Assembly: GCA_003255065.1 (NCBI GenBank)
Contig: QAOA01003578.1
Span: 619,006 to 683,005 of the forward strand
Reading direction: 5' to 3'
DNA: 64,000 nt
DNA from: Cercis canadensis
Lineage: Eukaryota; Streptophyta; Magnoliopsida; Fabales; Fabaceae
Positions within the stretch are counted from its first letter, which is position 1. Each line of letters begins with the position of its first letter. This document shows positions 1 through 12,274 of this stretch, piece after piece. The notes under the pieces were generated by a model. It made no database searches, was not told the DNA's origin, and worked only from the letters and a program-made list of their open reading frames with translations. Both the position numbers and the translations under genes were made by a program.

Positions 1-1013
1 AAAAAAAAAAAAAAAAAAAAAGAGCCAATACATTCAATGTTAAGAGTAATAGCTTGTTATATTAAATATGTGGTGAACACTAAGCAATCCCACCTTTGAA
101 TTAGGTGGGTTCATATCAAGTAATTTTAGTGTTATTATAAATATATTAAAAAATTAAATTACTCAGATTGTAAAATGTATAAATCATATAATATAAAAAA
201 AATATATGCTAAAAAACATTTAAATTGTGTTAATTTTTTTTTGACTAAATTAAATTTAAATTTTATCAATTATTTTAATATTTAAATAACTGAGTAACGA
301 ATTTTGTAATAACACTAAAATAAGACTATAAAACCCGCTAAAAACCTTTCCCAAAAAGAAAGGGATATACCTCCGGAGTCCGGAGAGGTTTTAGAGGTGC
401 ACTTGTGCTACTTTTATCTTTTTTCTTTTTAAGAAAAATATTTATTCATGTTATATTAATTAATTTTATGAAGAAGACAAAAAGCATGATTCAAATTTCA
501 AATTAATATGATACATCCCAATTGTTTATTGTTTTCGTAAATTGAATTTCATTATTCATGATCTATCTTCTGTGATGAATTTCCTCCCGTTCTGCTTTTG
601 CTTCACACTGTTTGTCGTCTTTTGGGACTTGAAATTTGAAATACAGTGTCAGCAGTAAAGGAAGCTTATTCACTTTATCACAGCACGAGGAGGAGGAGAA
701 GGAGCACCCTGCACCCTCTCTTTTGTTCCATTTTATTTAAACATAATTTTAATAATATTTTAATTTTCTTAAATATAAATATAGGAGGGGTTTCTTTTTT
801 GGCAATGCTATATTGACAGTAATTAACAACTAGATCTCCACATCAGTGTGACACAACTCCAGCAATTCCATCTATCTAACTTGGGGGAGAAATAAAAAAT
901 TGTTTAGAAATAGAAAAAAAATGCTACTCTGTCTAGACTTGTTTTTGTTTAAAAATACCAAGACAGATAATTAAGGAAAATTCATTAGCATTATTTCCCC
1001 ATCTTCAACGACA
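1..1013. other. AT-rich spacer upstream of the S1-like gene
   Basis: The window opens with a run of 21 A residues. No coding exon is visible. The stretch holds one AT-rich foldback repeat (about 118-345, listed separately) and a short GGAGTCCGGAG-type hairpin near 373-388. The last few hundred bases must hold the promoter of the downstream gene, but I see no convincing TATA box at a normal distance. Confidence 0.6.
118..345. repeat. AT-rich foldback repeat, family A, copy 1
   Basis: The two ends are imperfect inverted copies: the left end reads TTTTAGTGTTATTA and the right end reads TAATAACACTAAAAT. The arms are similar in layout to the repeats at 16236-16520, 30655-30915, 30955-31130 and 34855-35005. 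I infer a MITE-like palindromic family. No target duplication could be fixed because the flanks are themselves AT-rich. Confidence 0.45.
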
Positions 1014-1502
1014 ATGAACGCCACCGTGTACGGCAGTGGAAAGGTCTTGAGAGAATTAGTGATATCATTATTATTGTTTGTTCCCTTCACAAATATTGCT
1101 GCTGCTAGTTCGGGTTGGGATAGATTATTTCACCCAGTATTAAATGTTAACATCAGTTCTTCAATCCCTGGAGAAGGTGTGCATGTTAGATGCATATCCA
1201 TGGAGGGTGACATCAGAGATGGTTACTTGGTTCCTAAGGGTTCAAATTCTGAAGGTGCCAAGGTGTTCAATTTCGATGTTGCATTGAAGTTGTTCGTTAC
1301 CGTAAGATACAATTGCTTGGTGAAACAGAAGGAGAAGGAAATAGGGCAGTTTCTGGGGGTTCTTAGTGGTTATTGCATCAAATGTTGTGAGTGGGATCTT
1401 CAGCCAACTTATGCCCAGCGCTGGTCTCAACTACGTCAAAACTGGGTTAAACATTACTATAAGCCCATAGGGAGCCCTGATGATGATGATTATGATCTCT
1501 AG
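1014..1502 (+). CDS. S-protein homologue (plant self-incompatibility S1 family), secreted
   Basis: Single-exon protein of 162 residues. Residues about 14-31 form a hydrophobic stretch followed by small residues, as in a signal peptide cut near residue 33. The mature part begins with a beta-rich segment (VLNVNISSS), followed by VHVRC, and ends with closely spaced cysteines and CEW, as in the S1/SPH family, whose members usually end in a C-x-x-C-x-W region. The tail is acidic (DDDDYDL). S1 proteins are small secreted proteins; the poppy member is the pollen self-incompatibility ligand and most others have no known role. The match is at the level of length, signal peptide, lack of introns and cysteine or tryptophan placement, so a divergent or orphan secreted protein remains possible. 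The ATG at 1014 is the first in frame and opens the signal peptide. No close paralogue is seen in the window. Confidence 0.6.
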   Translation: MNATVYGSGKVLRELVISLLLFVPFTNIAAASSGWDRLFHPVLNVNISSSIPGEGVHVRCISMEGDIRDGYLVPKGSNSEGAKVFNFDVALKLFVTVRYNCLVKQKEKEIGQFLGVLSGYCIKCCEWDLQPTYAQRWSQLRQNWVKHYYKPIGSPDDDDYDL

Positions 1503-1778
1503 TTCCCCGACGTGCATCACTCTCTCTTGAGACTACGTCAAAACTGGGTTTCTTTTTTTTTTTCCCCCTTACTGATCCTAAATATTCTTCTTGAGAAGTC
1601 TTAATTACCTGTTTTTTTAAGCTCAAATTATTACAATTTTTTGTAAACAGGGACTTTTAAAGTTACCCTTCTTGTGTTACAGATTGGTCCTGGTTTAGTA
1701 TTATTCATTGGGCTTCTTTAGGCCTGTTCACAACTTCCCTGGTTGGACTCATTTTGGACCTCCAAGGTTTAATATATA

Positions 1779-2329
1779 GGCTTAATTGCAATTTTGGTCC
1801 CCCTATTTTAACCACTTGAACGTTTTGGTCCCCCTTCTTTAAAAATAACTATTGAGTCCTTTTATATTCATAAAATGTACAAGTTTAGTCCATTTATCTT
1901 TAAGTCAAAATTCTTATGTTTATTTCAAGGTGTAAAGTTCTCTGATTCATAATCTCACCGTTCAGATTGAAAGGTTACATCTTGTGAACATTCTCACTAA
2001 ATTTGAGCTCGATCTAACGGTGAAACTCAACCCAAAATACCAAAACTATAAGTTTTTTCATCTAACCAAAAATTTAGACTTATTCACCGTTAGATCGAGC
2101 TGAAATTTAATGAAAAGATTCACAAGACGTAACTCTTCAATCTGAACGGTAGGATTATGAATCAGAGAACTTTACACCTTGAAATAAACCTAAGAATTTT
2201 GACTTAAAGATAAATGAACTAAACTTGTACATTTTATGAATATAGAGGGACTCAATAGTTCATTTTTAAAGAATGAGGACCAAAATGTTCAAGTGGTTAA
2301 AATAGAGGGACCAAAATTGTAATTAAGCC
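1779..2329. mobile_element. Mutator-type MITE, family B, copy 1 (551 bp, 9-bp TSD)
   Basis: The element begins GGCTTAATTGCAATTTTGG and ends with the inverted version, CCAAAATTGTAATTAAGCC. The inverted repeat runs almost through the whole element (arms of roughly 250 bp), leaving a short asymmetric centre. It is flanked by perfect 9-bp direct repeats TAATATATA at 1770-1778 and 2330-2338. Long terminal inverted repeats plus a 9-bp duplication are typical of non-autonomous Mutator-like elements. There is no coding capacity. A second copy lies at 3350-3897 in the opposite orientation, as the centre shows, and half a copy lies at 46720-46960. Confidence 0.88.
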
Positions 2330-2503
2330 TAATATATACTAGTTGCATGCAACCCATGCAACACAGAGGTAGTTATTTAACACAGAAAAATCAGACTCGT
2401 TTAAAGAGAAACAGAAAAAATAGCAAAATGGAGGAGAAAGCAAGTACGATAGTTATAGATAGCTTTACTCATAAAGAAAGAATTTTCTTTTAGGTTTATA
2501 TAG

Positions 2504-2506
<3 letters not shown>

Positions 2507-2536
<30 letters not shown>
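2507..2536. repeat. (TA)n microsatellite
   Basis: Uninterrupted TA dinucleotide run of about 30 bases in spacer DNA. Confidence 0.9.
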
Positions 2537-2537
<1 letters not shown>

Positions 2538-3349
2538 CAAGTTTAATAGATTAATTACTGTTCTCCCTCGTATGCACACAAAATTCCATAGAAAGTTGTT
2601 TAACCTTTTTTTTTTTTGTTATAGATAGAGTTATATTTTTTAATTAGTGATATGAGAGAATGAGAGTTCAAACCTATATAAGACGTTAAAAAAGTGAAAA
2701 ATTTCTGAATCAATTATATTGTGTGTGTTTGTGTAAAAAGTTTTTCAATTTAATTAGAGAGACAAATTATTTTTGAATAAAATTAGAAAAAAATTTAAAA
2801 TGCAATTTACTATTTTCAAAGACCGTTTGTTATTAGCTACATTAAAGAAGGTAATTTCTCATCTTCCTATTGTTTATTCTCTAAAGAAAAATGATAGCCT
2901 CCCACATTTTTAAAAGGTGTACAATTAATTTCAGCTGTCACATATAACCTTTAGTGAGTTCTATAAAATTTCAGTGAGTCCAATCATACTCAAGTAGGGA
3001 AAGTGATTGTACATAATTACTGGATAGAAAGTCATAAACTAATTTTAATAAAGACAGTTTTAATTAATCTTATTAGAGAGAAAAAAAAAAGTTAAGTAAA
3101 TTTAGCTTCTAATAAAGGGTAAAGCCATTTTCACATTTAAATTGGCTTTTAAATTTGTGTTCACTACCCACATGTAATCATGCAAATATATATTAAATTA
3201 ACTGTCAATTTTTAGATGAAAATTGAAATTAGATATAGGATAACTCTAGGGTATGTTTGGTAGGGAAGTAAGAAAAATAAAATTTAAAGGACTAAAATTT
3301 ACTTTATTTTAAATACGTTTGATTGTAAAAATAAATTAAGAAAAATTAT

Positions 3350-3897
3350 GGCTTAATTGTAATTTTGGTCCTCCTATTTTAACTACTTGAACATTTTGGT
3401 CCTCCTTCTTTAAAAATGAACTATTAAGTCCCTCTATATTCATAAAATGTACAAGTTTAGTCCATTTATCTTTAAGTCAAAATTCTTAAGTTTATTTCAA
3501 GGTGTAAAGTTCTCTGATTCATAATCTCACCGTTCAGATTGAAGAGCTATGTCTTGTGAATCTTTCCATTAAATTTCAGCTCGATCTAACGGTGAATAAG
3601 TCTAAATTTTTGGTTAGATGAAAACTTATGGTTTTGGTATTTTGGGCTGAGTTTCACCGTTAGATCGAGCTCAAATTTAGTGAGAATGTTCAAGATGTTG
3701 CCCTTTAATTTGAACGGTGGGATTATGAATCAAAGAACTTTACACCTTGAAATAAACCTAAGAATTTTGACTTAAAGATAAATTGACTAAACTTGTACAT
3801 TTTATGAATATAGAGGGACTCAATAGTTTATTTTTAAAGAAGGGGGACCAAAACGTTCAAGTGGTTAAAATAAGGAGACCAAAATTACAATTAAACC
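3350..3897. mobile_element. Mutator-type MITE, family B, copy 2 (548 bp, 9-bp TSD)
   Basis: Same family as 1779-2329. It starts GGCTTAATTGTAATTTTGG and ends CCAAAATTACAATTAAACC. Perfect 9-bp target duplication AAAAATTAT lies at 3341-3349 and 3898-3906. The asymmetric centre (about 3595-3660) is the reverse complement of the centre of copy 1, so the two copies lie head to head about 1 kb apart. Sequence similarity between copies is high, which points to fairly recent movement. No coding capacity. Confidence 0.88.
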
Positions 3898-6631
3898 AAA
3901 AATTATTTAAAGAAATAATAGAGGAGGAAATATTTTGAGCCGCCTTCACCAACTCCCCATCTGCTCAACTCTTCTCTCTTTTTTTCTTTTCCCATATCCT
4001 CAAATTACTAAAGATACGAAATACAATTAAAGAATAATATCTACACTCATTGTTACTCCTTAAAAATAAAGTAAATAATATATACTCCTTAAGATTTATC
4101 CCTTTACCCCTTAAAACTCTAAATGATTTACCCTTTTCCTCCTCAATCTGAAATGGAAAGGCAACAGAATGGTGTGCCACTTTTGTCATATCCATATCAA
4201 ATTCAGCCTAATGCAGGTGTAGCTTAGCAACGGTGCAAGGCATATGCATAATTCAAATTGCTTGTCATCAACAAATTAATGAGCATGTATATATGCATGG
4301 TTGGCAAAGGAATACTGGTCTCGCATTTAAGACTCAACTAATTGTTGTCTTGTGTCACTGTCACACACACTAACAAAATGGCAATGCAGAATAGGTAGGA
4401 ATGAATGAAAAATGAAAAAGCAAGGAAGAAAACCCAGTTAAGAGAAGCAAATGAAAACACATCGATGAGCTAAAATGTCAATTTGATTCCAAATCCAAAA
4501 TACAAAGAGACAAACAATCACTGGCAGATTTTATAAAAACCTCTTCTTCGCCGCATAATTCGTGGCGCTATCCCACATCGATTTCTATGCTAGTTTCACC
4601 TCTCTTCCTCTCTCATAAGCTCCCAAAATACCAGAATACGAGAACCCTTTGTTCTTTTCTTGTGCTACCAAAGTAACACCAACACATAAATCAAAACCTC
4701 ACACTATAAATGGGAACAAAATTTGATCAATTCCCCATTGAATTCAACCAAATCATGCTTTTTTTTCTATGTTAGCATTTCGATAATGTGTACTGTCTCT
4801 TTTTGCACTTTTCTTAGTAGCAGACAAAAAGGTAATTATAAAAAAGTTTGAGGTAAGCTTTCCAAAATCATATTAGTTTACAAAACCTCAACTTAAAGTC
4901 CAACTAACGTTCAACTACTTGTACTAAACTTGTCAAATTATACGCTGTCTTTGTTTCACTTAATTTATGTTATTTACTAACATCACGTTGGAAAACCCCT
5001 TTTACTAGGAAAAGTGTATCAAGTTAAGATTACCACGTTAACCTTATTAAGTGTCTACATCCTTTTTCTTTAATTCAATTCACTTGTCTAGTCATAAGTA
5101 CTAGGAAGGGTGATTTTTATTTTTACTTTTTCCTTAGGGTCAATTACCTTAGTGGACAAGTCAAGAAGGACCACTCGATTAGTTTTTTTTTTTAATCATG
5201 TTACCAAATGATATAATAAGTATATGAATATAATGTTGTTATAAACTATAAGATCAACATCCCTAATAATTCAAGATAAATAATGATAGACAGCTTTTTA
5301 TTTGAGTTTATTTTATGAGTAGAATCTTATAATTGAGTTCAATGCTTGATGTATGAATGTTTGCATGAATGTGTATTTCGTATTCTCAAGTTCATTTGCT
5401 TTTTTGTCTTTTTTCGTTGCAATCCCTCTACGGTGTTTATTTATTTAACACCAAAGAAAATACGAAATTTGTAATTATGTGGCTGTTATATCTACAATGA
5501 ACATTGGAAACAAGGAATTTCATAGCAGATTTTATATATGCAGAAGGAAAAAGAAGCATGGATTAATGGTATCATTCCACAAAATAAAGTAGGTTCCTAA
5601 TTATGACAATGGCAGTTCAAAAAACGTAAACCATTCTAGGTTGTCAATTTGCTTTAAATCATTTGAACTATGTTAGACTTTAAATCATTTTGGGAATGCT
5701 CTCATGTCAATAGAAAATTAAGGATTCCCTAATTAACCTTGAACATTGCAAACACATAGAATCCCCTAATTAACCTTGAAAATTCAACTACGCAAACAAG
5801 TACCACCTTTGAAACCTGAGAAGTTGCTAGAAAAGAAAATGGCTGTAGAATCCATTGCGTCTACTGAATTTTAGGATCTGAATAGAATAAAAAAAGTGAC
5901 AGAAATTTGAAAAGACTCAAAAAAAATGTATTCTCCTAATTAAGCATATCTTTTTGACTAAAACTAATTCAAGTCGGTTTAGTGCTTTCATTAATCAAAC
6001 TAGTTACTGCCATTCATAGAGGCTTCTCAAGTGAAATTTAACTTATCTTTGCCATGCCACTTTGTTTTTTTTTTTTCAGCCAAAAAAATAGACCCTCGTT
6101 TTAGACCATGCTGACCCAAAACAAAATGACTATTCTATAGCTTCCAAATGAGATCTTCGTCAAATCTTTTGAAAGAAGAGTGCAGAGATAAAACCCCAAA
6201 ATTTTCTAAGCATGTGAAGCAAAATGTGTAAGAGAATACATCACTAAAGAAGAAAAACTACCAAATGCATCTAAAAATTATCATCACCGAGAAATGTAGA
6301 CTGTGCACTGAACGTTCAATAAAGTCAGAATATCTTTTACCACTTTTGATGAGTACTATCAAACACTGAAGCAATGTAATATTATTGTTTCTGCATTGGG
6401 AAAAGAAGGCAAAAATAATTGCTTTGATAAATATTGTTACAGCTGAAAGGCATGAATCCCTGATTTTTCTTTGATTACACATAATATCTGCCAGTCTTTA
6501 ATTTGCAGCAGCTATAGCTTACCCTTCTCAGCTCTCAGAGAAAAAGCTAAACAAAAAGAAAAGGATCCAAGTAGCAGTACTTACAGAGATTCTAAGCAGC
6601 AATACAAAAAGTCACTGACTCTAAAATTGAA

Positions 6632-6662
<31 letters not shown>

Positions 6663-6959
6663 AGCTTCTATACACAAGCATATTCATATGAAGATGATGA
6701 TCATCCCTTTCTAGATCCTCCATTGATGAAAAAGAAGAATTTTTTTTTCTTAAATATATACCAAAATACCCCCGGTTTTCCCTCATAATCTACAAGAATC
6801 AGACATGTTACTAGGTAGAAAATGATGAGAAAAACGTGGGTATTTTGGATTAATTAGCTTCCACTTCAACCATAAGAGAAGCAAAAATTGAAAAGATAAT
6901 TAACAAAACAAAGGGAAAAAAAATTGGAGAAAAAAGATGAATGGGAATTCTACTTGGTG
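3898..6959. other. Spacer between the second MITE and the CLE gene
   Basis: No exon with a recognisable product is seen. The region is AT-rich with short open frames on both strands that have no protein-like composition. Positions 5699-5795 contain a small imperfect duplication around CCTAATTAACCTTGAA. A CT-rich microsatellite lies at 6632-6662. The last few hundred bases should include the 3' untranslated region of the minus-strand CLE gene. Confidence 0.55.
6632..6662. repeat. (CT)n microsatellite
   Basis: Run of CT dinucleotides with one early TTT interruption, located downstream of the minus-strand CLE gene. Confidence 0.85.
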
Positions 6960-7262
6960 TTAATTATGGAGAGGATCTGGACAACTGGGAACTCTTCTTT
7001 TGCTTTCATCAAAGCTATTATCAGTTCTGTTGCTGGGACCAAAAGTTCTTCCACTGAAGTACTTATGCAACAGATCCTCCTTGCTCTTCTTATCCAAAAT
7101 GCCATGGCTGATTTTCACTTTGGCCACTGCATTTGTTGGGAATATCCGAATAGCCCCAGCTTGGCAAGAGTGATGACAGCAGACCCACATCTGCAAAACT
7201 GAGAAAATCAACAGCACAACCACAGAAACATAGAGGAGCCTCCTGCCGCCGGCAACCCACAT
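6960..7262 (-). CDS. CLE27: CLE27-like CLAVATA3/ESR signalling peptide precursor
   Basis: Single-exon precursor of 100 residues ending exactly in a CLE dodecapeptide, RRVPSCPDPLHN, followed by the stop. CLE peptides are cleaved from the C terminus, secreted, and bind leucine-rich-repeat receptor kinases to control meristem and vascular development. The Ser-Cys at motif positions 5-6 is unusual and is what I recall for Arabidopsis CLE27 (RIVPSCPDPLHN). Conserved blocks upstream also fit: GAIRIFP just after the signal peptide, KYFSGRTF in the variable region, and ESKR before the peptide. Residues about 8-30 are hydrophobic and serve as the secretion signal. I chose the ATG at 7262-7260. The frame stays open to 7319 but without another ATG, and Met-Trp-Val-Ala gives a normal length for this group. 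The leader upstream (about 7380-7440 on this strand) is rich in GA repeats. No intron is needed. Confidence 0.9.
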   Translation of the reverse strand: MWVAGGRRLLYVSVVVLLIFSVLQMWVCCHHSCQAGAIRIFPTNAVAKVKISHGILDKKSKEDLLHKYFSGRTFGPSNRTDNSFDESKRRVPSCPDPLHN

Positions 7263-8577
7263 CGCCGGAGAGAAACCCACATAAATTTTTAAGCTTTTGA
7301 TCTCAATTTTCCCAGACACCCAGTTCTCCCAATGAGGTGGAGATGCTTATAGCGTTGAAAAGAATGAAACTTGGACTTTAATTTTCTTCACAGAATGCTC
7401 TCTCTCTCTTGTCTCTCTCTCTAACTCTATGCTTATGTTATGTGTGTGTGTACTGTGTAGGATATAAGAGTGTGACTAGAGAGCAAAGCCAAGAGGGTCA
7501 ATTGACGGTTAGCTATATTTTGAGATGGAGCCTCGTGGCCACCCCACACTGGCCCACGTGAAGAAAAAAAACCACAGGCTATGGTGCTGCTATAGTTTAT
7601 TTATTATTTTGAATAATATTTTAATTTCATTCCATTATAGGTTGTATAAAAAATTCGTCACATTGTAAACTATAGATTACTATCATTAAGTTACTATAAT
7701 TAACATGTAGCATTTGAAATGTGCATGTCGGTGAGAGACGGTTAGGGACAACAAATGCTCTCTAAAATTGAAGCCTCCACGCGCCTCTGCAAAATGTGTA
7801 TTTGCTTGGGAAATCCGTGACCTCAATTCACTATCATCAACTAATCAAATTGTGTTTCATTTGAGATATCTATTACAATACAACATAGTTTATACCATCA
7901 TTATGAAAAGGAGAAAAAAAATAATTAAAAGGGTAAATATTAATTTTTATTCAATGGATGTGGTGTTACCTTTATTTTCATCACACGACTGTGATAGATT
8001 TTAGGGGAGTATATAGTGCTACCACCCTCAAAAGCTTAGGGCTCGCCTAATTTTATTCCTAGAGTGTATTGCTGAAATTAATCCATTACAATTTTAAAAA
8101 ATGAACTTATCTTTGATAAATTATGAGGAGAAGAAAATAAATGAATGAAAGATATAAGGTATGAGAACATGGGAGATTATATAAGCATTAGCTCATTTTG
8201 ATAGTTGGAAATCACTATTTTCACCTCTTAAAAGGAGAATTTTTTTGTTTTGTTTTAAGAGTAATAGTATTCTTAGGTCAACTTTCACGTATCGAGATTA
8301 AGTATTTCTTTATACGATTTTAAGGACATATTCTTTACATTAGCTTGGTGCATTTAAAAAAAATATTTCATTAGATGTTGGCTAGAGAATTTAAACTTTG
8401 ACTATTTTAAATGAATTTATTATATCTTTATCGTTAAGCTAAACCTCTGAGATTTTTTAAAAGGGAAATGACTATTCTTATTTTTGTGCAGTCAAGTTTG
8501 AAATGAAATCGTCCTTTTAAACTTTTTCTTTGTACCAAAAATGAAAATAGGAATAGAATGGTGAGGGATTGAATTGA

Positions 8578-8600
8578 GTTTTGTCTAAAGAAAATGCAGG

Positions 8601-8640
<40 letters not shown>

Positions 8641-8792
8641 TGACTATGATAGGCAGAGGGAAAAGGGGGGAAGGGAACCGAGGAAGGTGGACCGNGTTTT
8701 GTCTAAAGAAAATGCAGAAGAGGAGAGAGAGAGAGATATGATTATGATAGGCAGAGGGAAAAGGGGGGAAGGGAACCGAGGAAGGTGGACCG
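8578..8792. repeat. Near-identical direct repeat around a single N (assembly join)
   Basis: The segment 8578-8694 is followed by one N at 8695 and then by a near-copy at 8696-8792. The copies differ mainly in the length of an internal GA run, plus a few substitutions. The pattern is expected when two overlapping contig ends, perhaps from two alleles, are placed side by side rather than merged. Confidence 0.8.
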
Positions 8793-10048
8793 CGAATCGC
8801 GCCACCGTGTTGTGTTTGAGTTGAGCGTTGACGTACGGAACAAGATATCCACTCTTGGCTCTACCTTCCTTTTACAACACCGTCCGTACCATCTTAGGTA
8901 TCAATTACCATAATTTTGATGCAATCTTGTGAATGTCATTCCCTTTTCCAAAAAGGAAACCTAAAAATGCACGACTTTACTCTCTTATAACTTGTTCAAA
9001 GGAGATAAATGGAGGAAGGCTATAACGGGGAATAAATTTTATAAAACTGTGACTTGTAGTGATATATATATATTATTTGAATAATTCTTTATGGAGGGAT
9101 AATTTTGAGTTTTAATAATTAATTAAGGGCAAATTAGTCAAAAATGATCTGATATATACACACTTAATATATATAGTATAGATTAGAAATATTATGTTAA
9201 CTACGAGTGGGTTCAGTAGAAAAGTTAATTTGTTTCCCTTCAACTTGTAAGAACTTGGATGTGGTCCTTCAATTTTAATCTTCAATCCCCTTGCCACTTG
9301 TAGGTAAGCACATGATTTTTGACCAAATTCTGGTGCGTGTGACAATTGAGGAAGTTATTGATGATATTGTTATTGATTTAAATATCTATATATTAATAAT
9401 CAAATAGTTTGTGATTGAGTAGAACTGATATCGTTCTTAAAATTTGTAGGCATTGTATTCAAATTCAAAATTGCAGCCAAAAGTATCAAAATAAAATGTC
9501 TATATTAACCCGCAACTAAGTACTTTTGTCAAAGAAATGAGTGAGAGAGAATGAAAAGAACAGGTTACATATTAGGACACATCATGATCGTCTCAATCTT
9601 TTTTTTTTTTTTTTTTTTTTTTNGAAATACCAAGTACTCAACTACTCGAATTTCTTTTTTAGAACCAAAGATAAATATAAACATATATTATAATGTAAAT
9701 ATTCTATCTTAAAAACAAAAGAAAATGTTGCTTAATCTTATATTTGTAATTGTTTTATATATGTGTAATGTATAGATGTCTAATAGTGAATGTGTAAATA
9801 TTATAAATTTGTAATATAAAGGGAAGAAATCCCCATCAATTCGTTATACTAGACCTAGTATAGATAAGTCTGTCTAGACTAATTAGCCTAATCAGGAATC
9901 CCTAACTATGGAAATGAAAAACACTTTATGCAACTATTTATATAATCGCACAAAAATTGTACAATTTTGTAATTAGTACTACTCCCTCTCTTACCAAATT
10001 ACAAGAAAATAAATACTAGTTTACCTTTCACTATTGTATAGATCACAG

Positions 10049-10330
10049 GGCAAATTAACTTAAATAATACAAATTATTTACGCTAAAGTGATAATTTCCA
10101 AACAATTTTATTTGCTTTTTAAGAGTTGTTTTTTGAAAAAAGAGACACGTTAAAAGACAGATAGCGTATTCCAATGTTACACTATATTTTTTTCAACGTG
10201 ACAAGAGACATGCTAAATGAGAGATAACGTAATCCAATAGAATAAGTTATCTCTCATTTAGCGTGATCACTGCTCAAATATTAAAATAATTAAAACTGTA
10301 CTTTTACATAAATAATTTAAAAATTATCTC
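10049..10330. repeat. Possible partial foldback related to the MITE at 15110
   Basis: The left edge, GGCAAATTAACTTAAATAAT, resembles the terminus of the 15110-15447 element. The middle contains an inverted pair, CTAAATGAGAGATAAC and GTTATCTCTCATTTAG, around 10214-10262. The right terminus is not clear and no target duplication was found, so this may be a decayed copy. Confidence 0.35.
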
Positions 10331-12209
10331 TTTTAGTGACAGTATCACATGCAATGGAATACTATAGCTGGGGGATTTCAAATCCAATGGTTTATTTTGA
10401 AGGATTAAAAATAAATGGTTTCGCAAATTTCTGATCAAGTACACTCTGACTTCACACCACCCATCTTCTTATTATTAATTATTCTGCGTAAAATTAGACA
10501 GTTTGTCTCATAAATGCAAGACAATGAAATATACAAAACTGGTTGATGATAATGTCACTTTGTTTTACTTAAACAATGACACTGTTACAAACAACTGCTG
10601 TCCTATATATTTAAATATAAATTTCTTCTCAATAATACATACTCTTCAAACTATGAGTAACTTCTTTTCACATATAATATTAAAAAACTATGAGTATACC
10701 TTAGAGATTGGCCTAATGGTGGGATAAATAATTAATTCTACGGTTTATCATAGTTGAGCAGAATTTACCACGGTCAAATTGTAAAAATCTTCTTGTAAAT
10801 ATCTTAATCTCAATATAAATAACATGCTTTTGACAAAACTAGCTAGAGATGTAGATTAGCCAAATTGTATTTTTTTTAAAGAGGAAATATTATATTGATC
10901 TTCCTTGAAGTTTAGATTAAATACATCCAACTCTTCTACTTTTTTTTTTTTTAAAAAAAAATATCCTTGGTTCCCCTATTTTAAATAGGGTTTGGTGGAC
11001 TTAACATAACCATTTACTAAATTACCCTCTAGTATAAGTAACATATTATTCTAGTTGACTATTTACTCTTGAATGAAGTCTATCTATACTATCAATTAGT
11101 ATATATATAAAATACTTTTTGTTACAACTTTAAATTCAAGCACAAAACTCAATAATCTTAAAGGGACTTTAATATCACTTAATTATAAATTACTTAGTTT
11201 TTTTTTTAAATGTATAGGACAGTGTGCCATTTAAGTTAAATATATGGACTATGGAATAGTGGCAATTCAAACCCCCCTTAAGGAAATACACAAGCACACA
11301 CAAGTTGACCCTTATGTATGAGAATTTGCTGACTATTTGAGCAAGCCATCGAGTATACATTGACCACCAAATATGAGAGAAAGAGAGAGAGAGAGGGGGG
11401 CATGGAGGTCCAATCAAGAAAGACATTCATGGAGGGGCTAGCTTGACTCTTGTTCCAGACTTTGACCATTAGCATTAAGTTAAATAATGCGCATGAGCGC
11501 ATATAAGCCGTCTCCAGCAAATCCCTATTGAGATCTCACACCAAGACATATGAGAAAGAAGATGATAAAATATTATTGGCCATCTTATTAAAGTCATCAT
11601 TTAGGTTTAGGGTCCACTAACAGCTGCAAGACCATTATTAATTTGAACATCATTTTCTTCTTGGTTGATATTTATGGGAGATGGAGATATATATGGTAAT
11701 GGTATGGGCATCTCTGTTGAGGTACTTGATCATATTTAATGGTGGTTATTTAGTGTTTTTGTTAAGCTTATTTATCAATGGTGAGGGGGTTTTTCTGGGT
11801 AAAACTGAAAGGAGATGATCACAGGACAACGGTTCTGCAAATTATAGATTGACAAATCTTAGAAGGAAAATGTCATTGACTCATTTCATGGCTTTGTTAA
11901 AAGACAACAGTTTCTACAGATCTATCCTATCTGAGACCTTATATCAATTTTAGTAAAACTTCGCCTATGTAAACATGTTTCAGGAATTGTGGGCAGCATC
12001 TTTCGTGGAAAACGCTTTAGATATTCTCACACTAAGAGTAATATATAATTTATATTAATTATTCAACTAATAACTCATATGATCAATTAAATATATGAAG
12101 CCACTGTTTCATTCCACGCCAACCATCATTAACATGTATTTATATCGAATTTATTTGTTGAAAATGGTTAACTTAATTGATAGAATTAATCAAATTATAT
12201 TTTGTTTTA

Positions 12210-12274
12210 ATTTCTCTTGGTAATCTTTCGTGGAAAGGCATNATTTCTCTCGGTAATCTTTCGTGGAAAGGCAT
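12210..12274. repeat. Short direct repeat around a single N (assembly join)
   Basis: A 32-base segment ending GTGGAAAGGCAT at 12241 is repeated with one difference straight after the N at 12242. It is the same signature as at 8695, 16641, 27251, 32088, 34670 and 53665. Confidence 0.75.

Noticed and set aside
3251-3950. A larger hAT-like element around the second family B MITE, suggested by GGGTATGTTTGGTAGGGAAG at 3251
   Set aside because: No matching inverted terminus could be found on the right side of the MITE, so the outer element is not supported.
6471-6788. 105-residue plus-strand open frame near the CLE gene
   Set aside because: It consists largely of a translated CT microsatellite and flanking low-complexity sequence in the 3' region of a minus-strand gene.
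7263-7319. N-terminal extension of the CLE precursor to 7319
   Set aside because: The extended frame has no ATG, opens with GTG, and would bury the signal peptide behind 19 extra residues.
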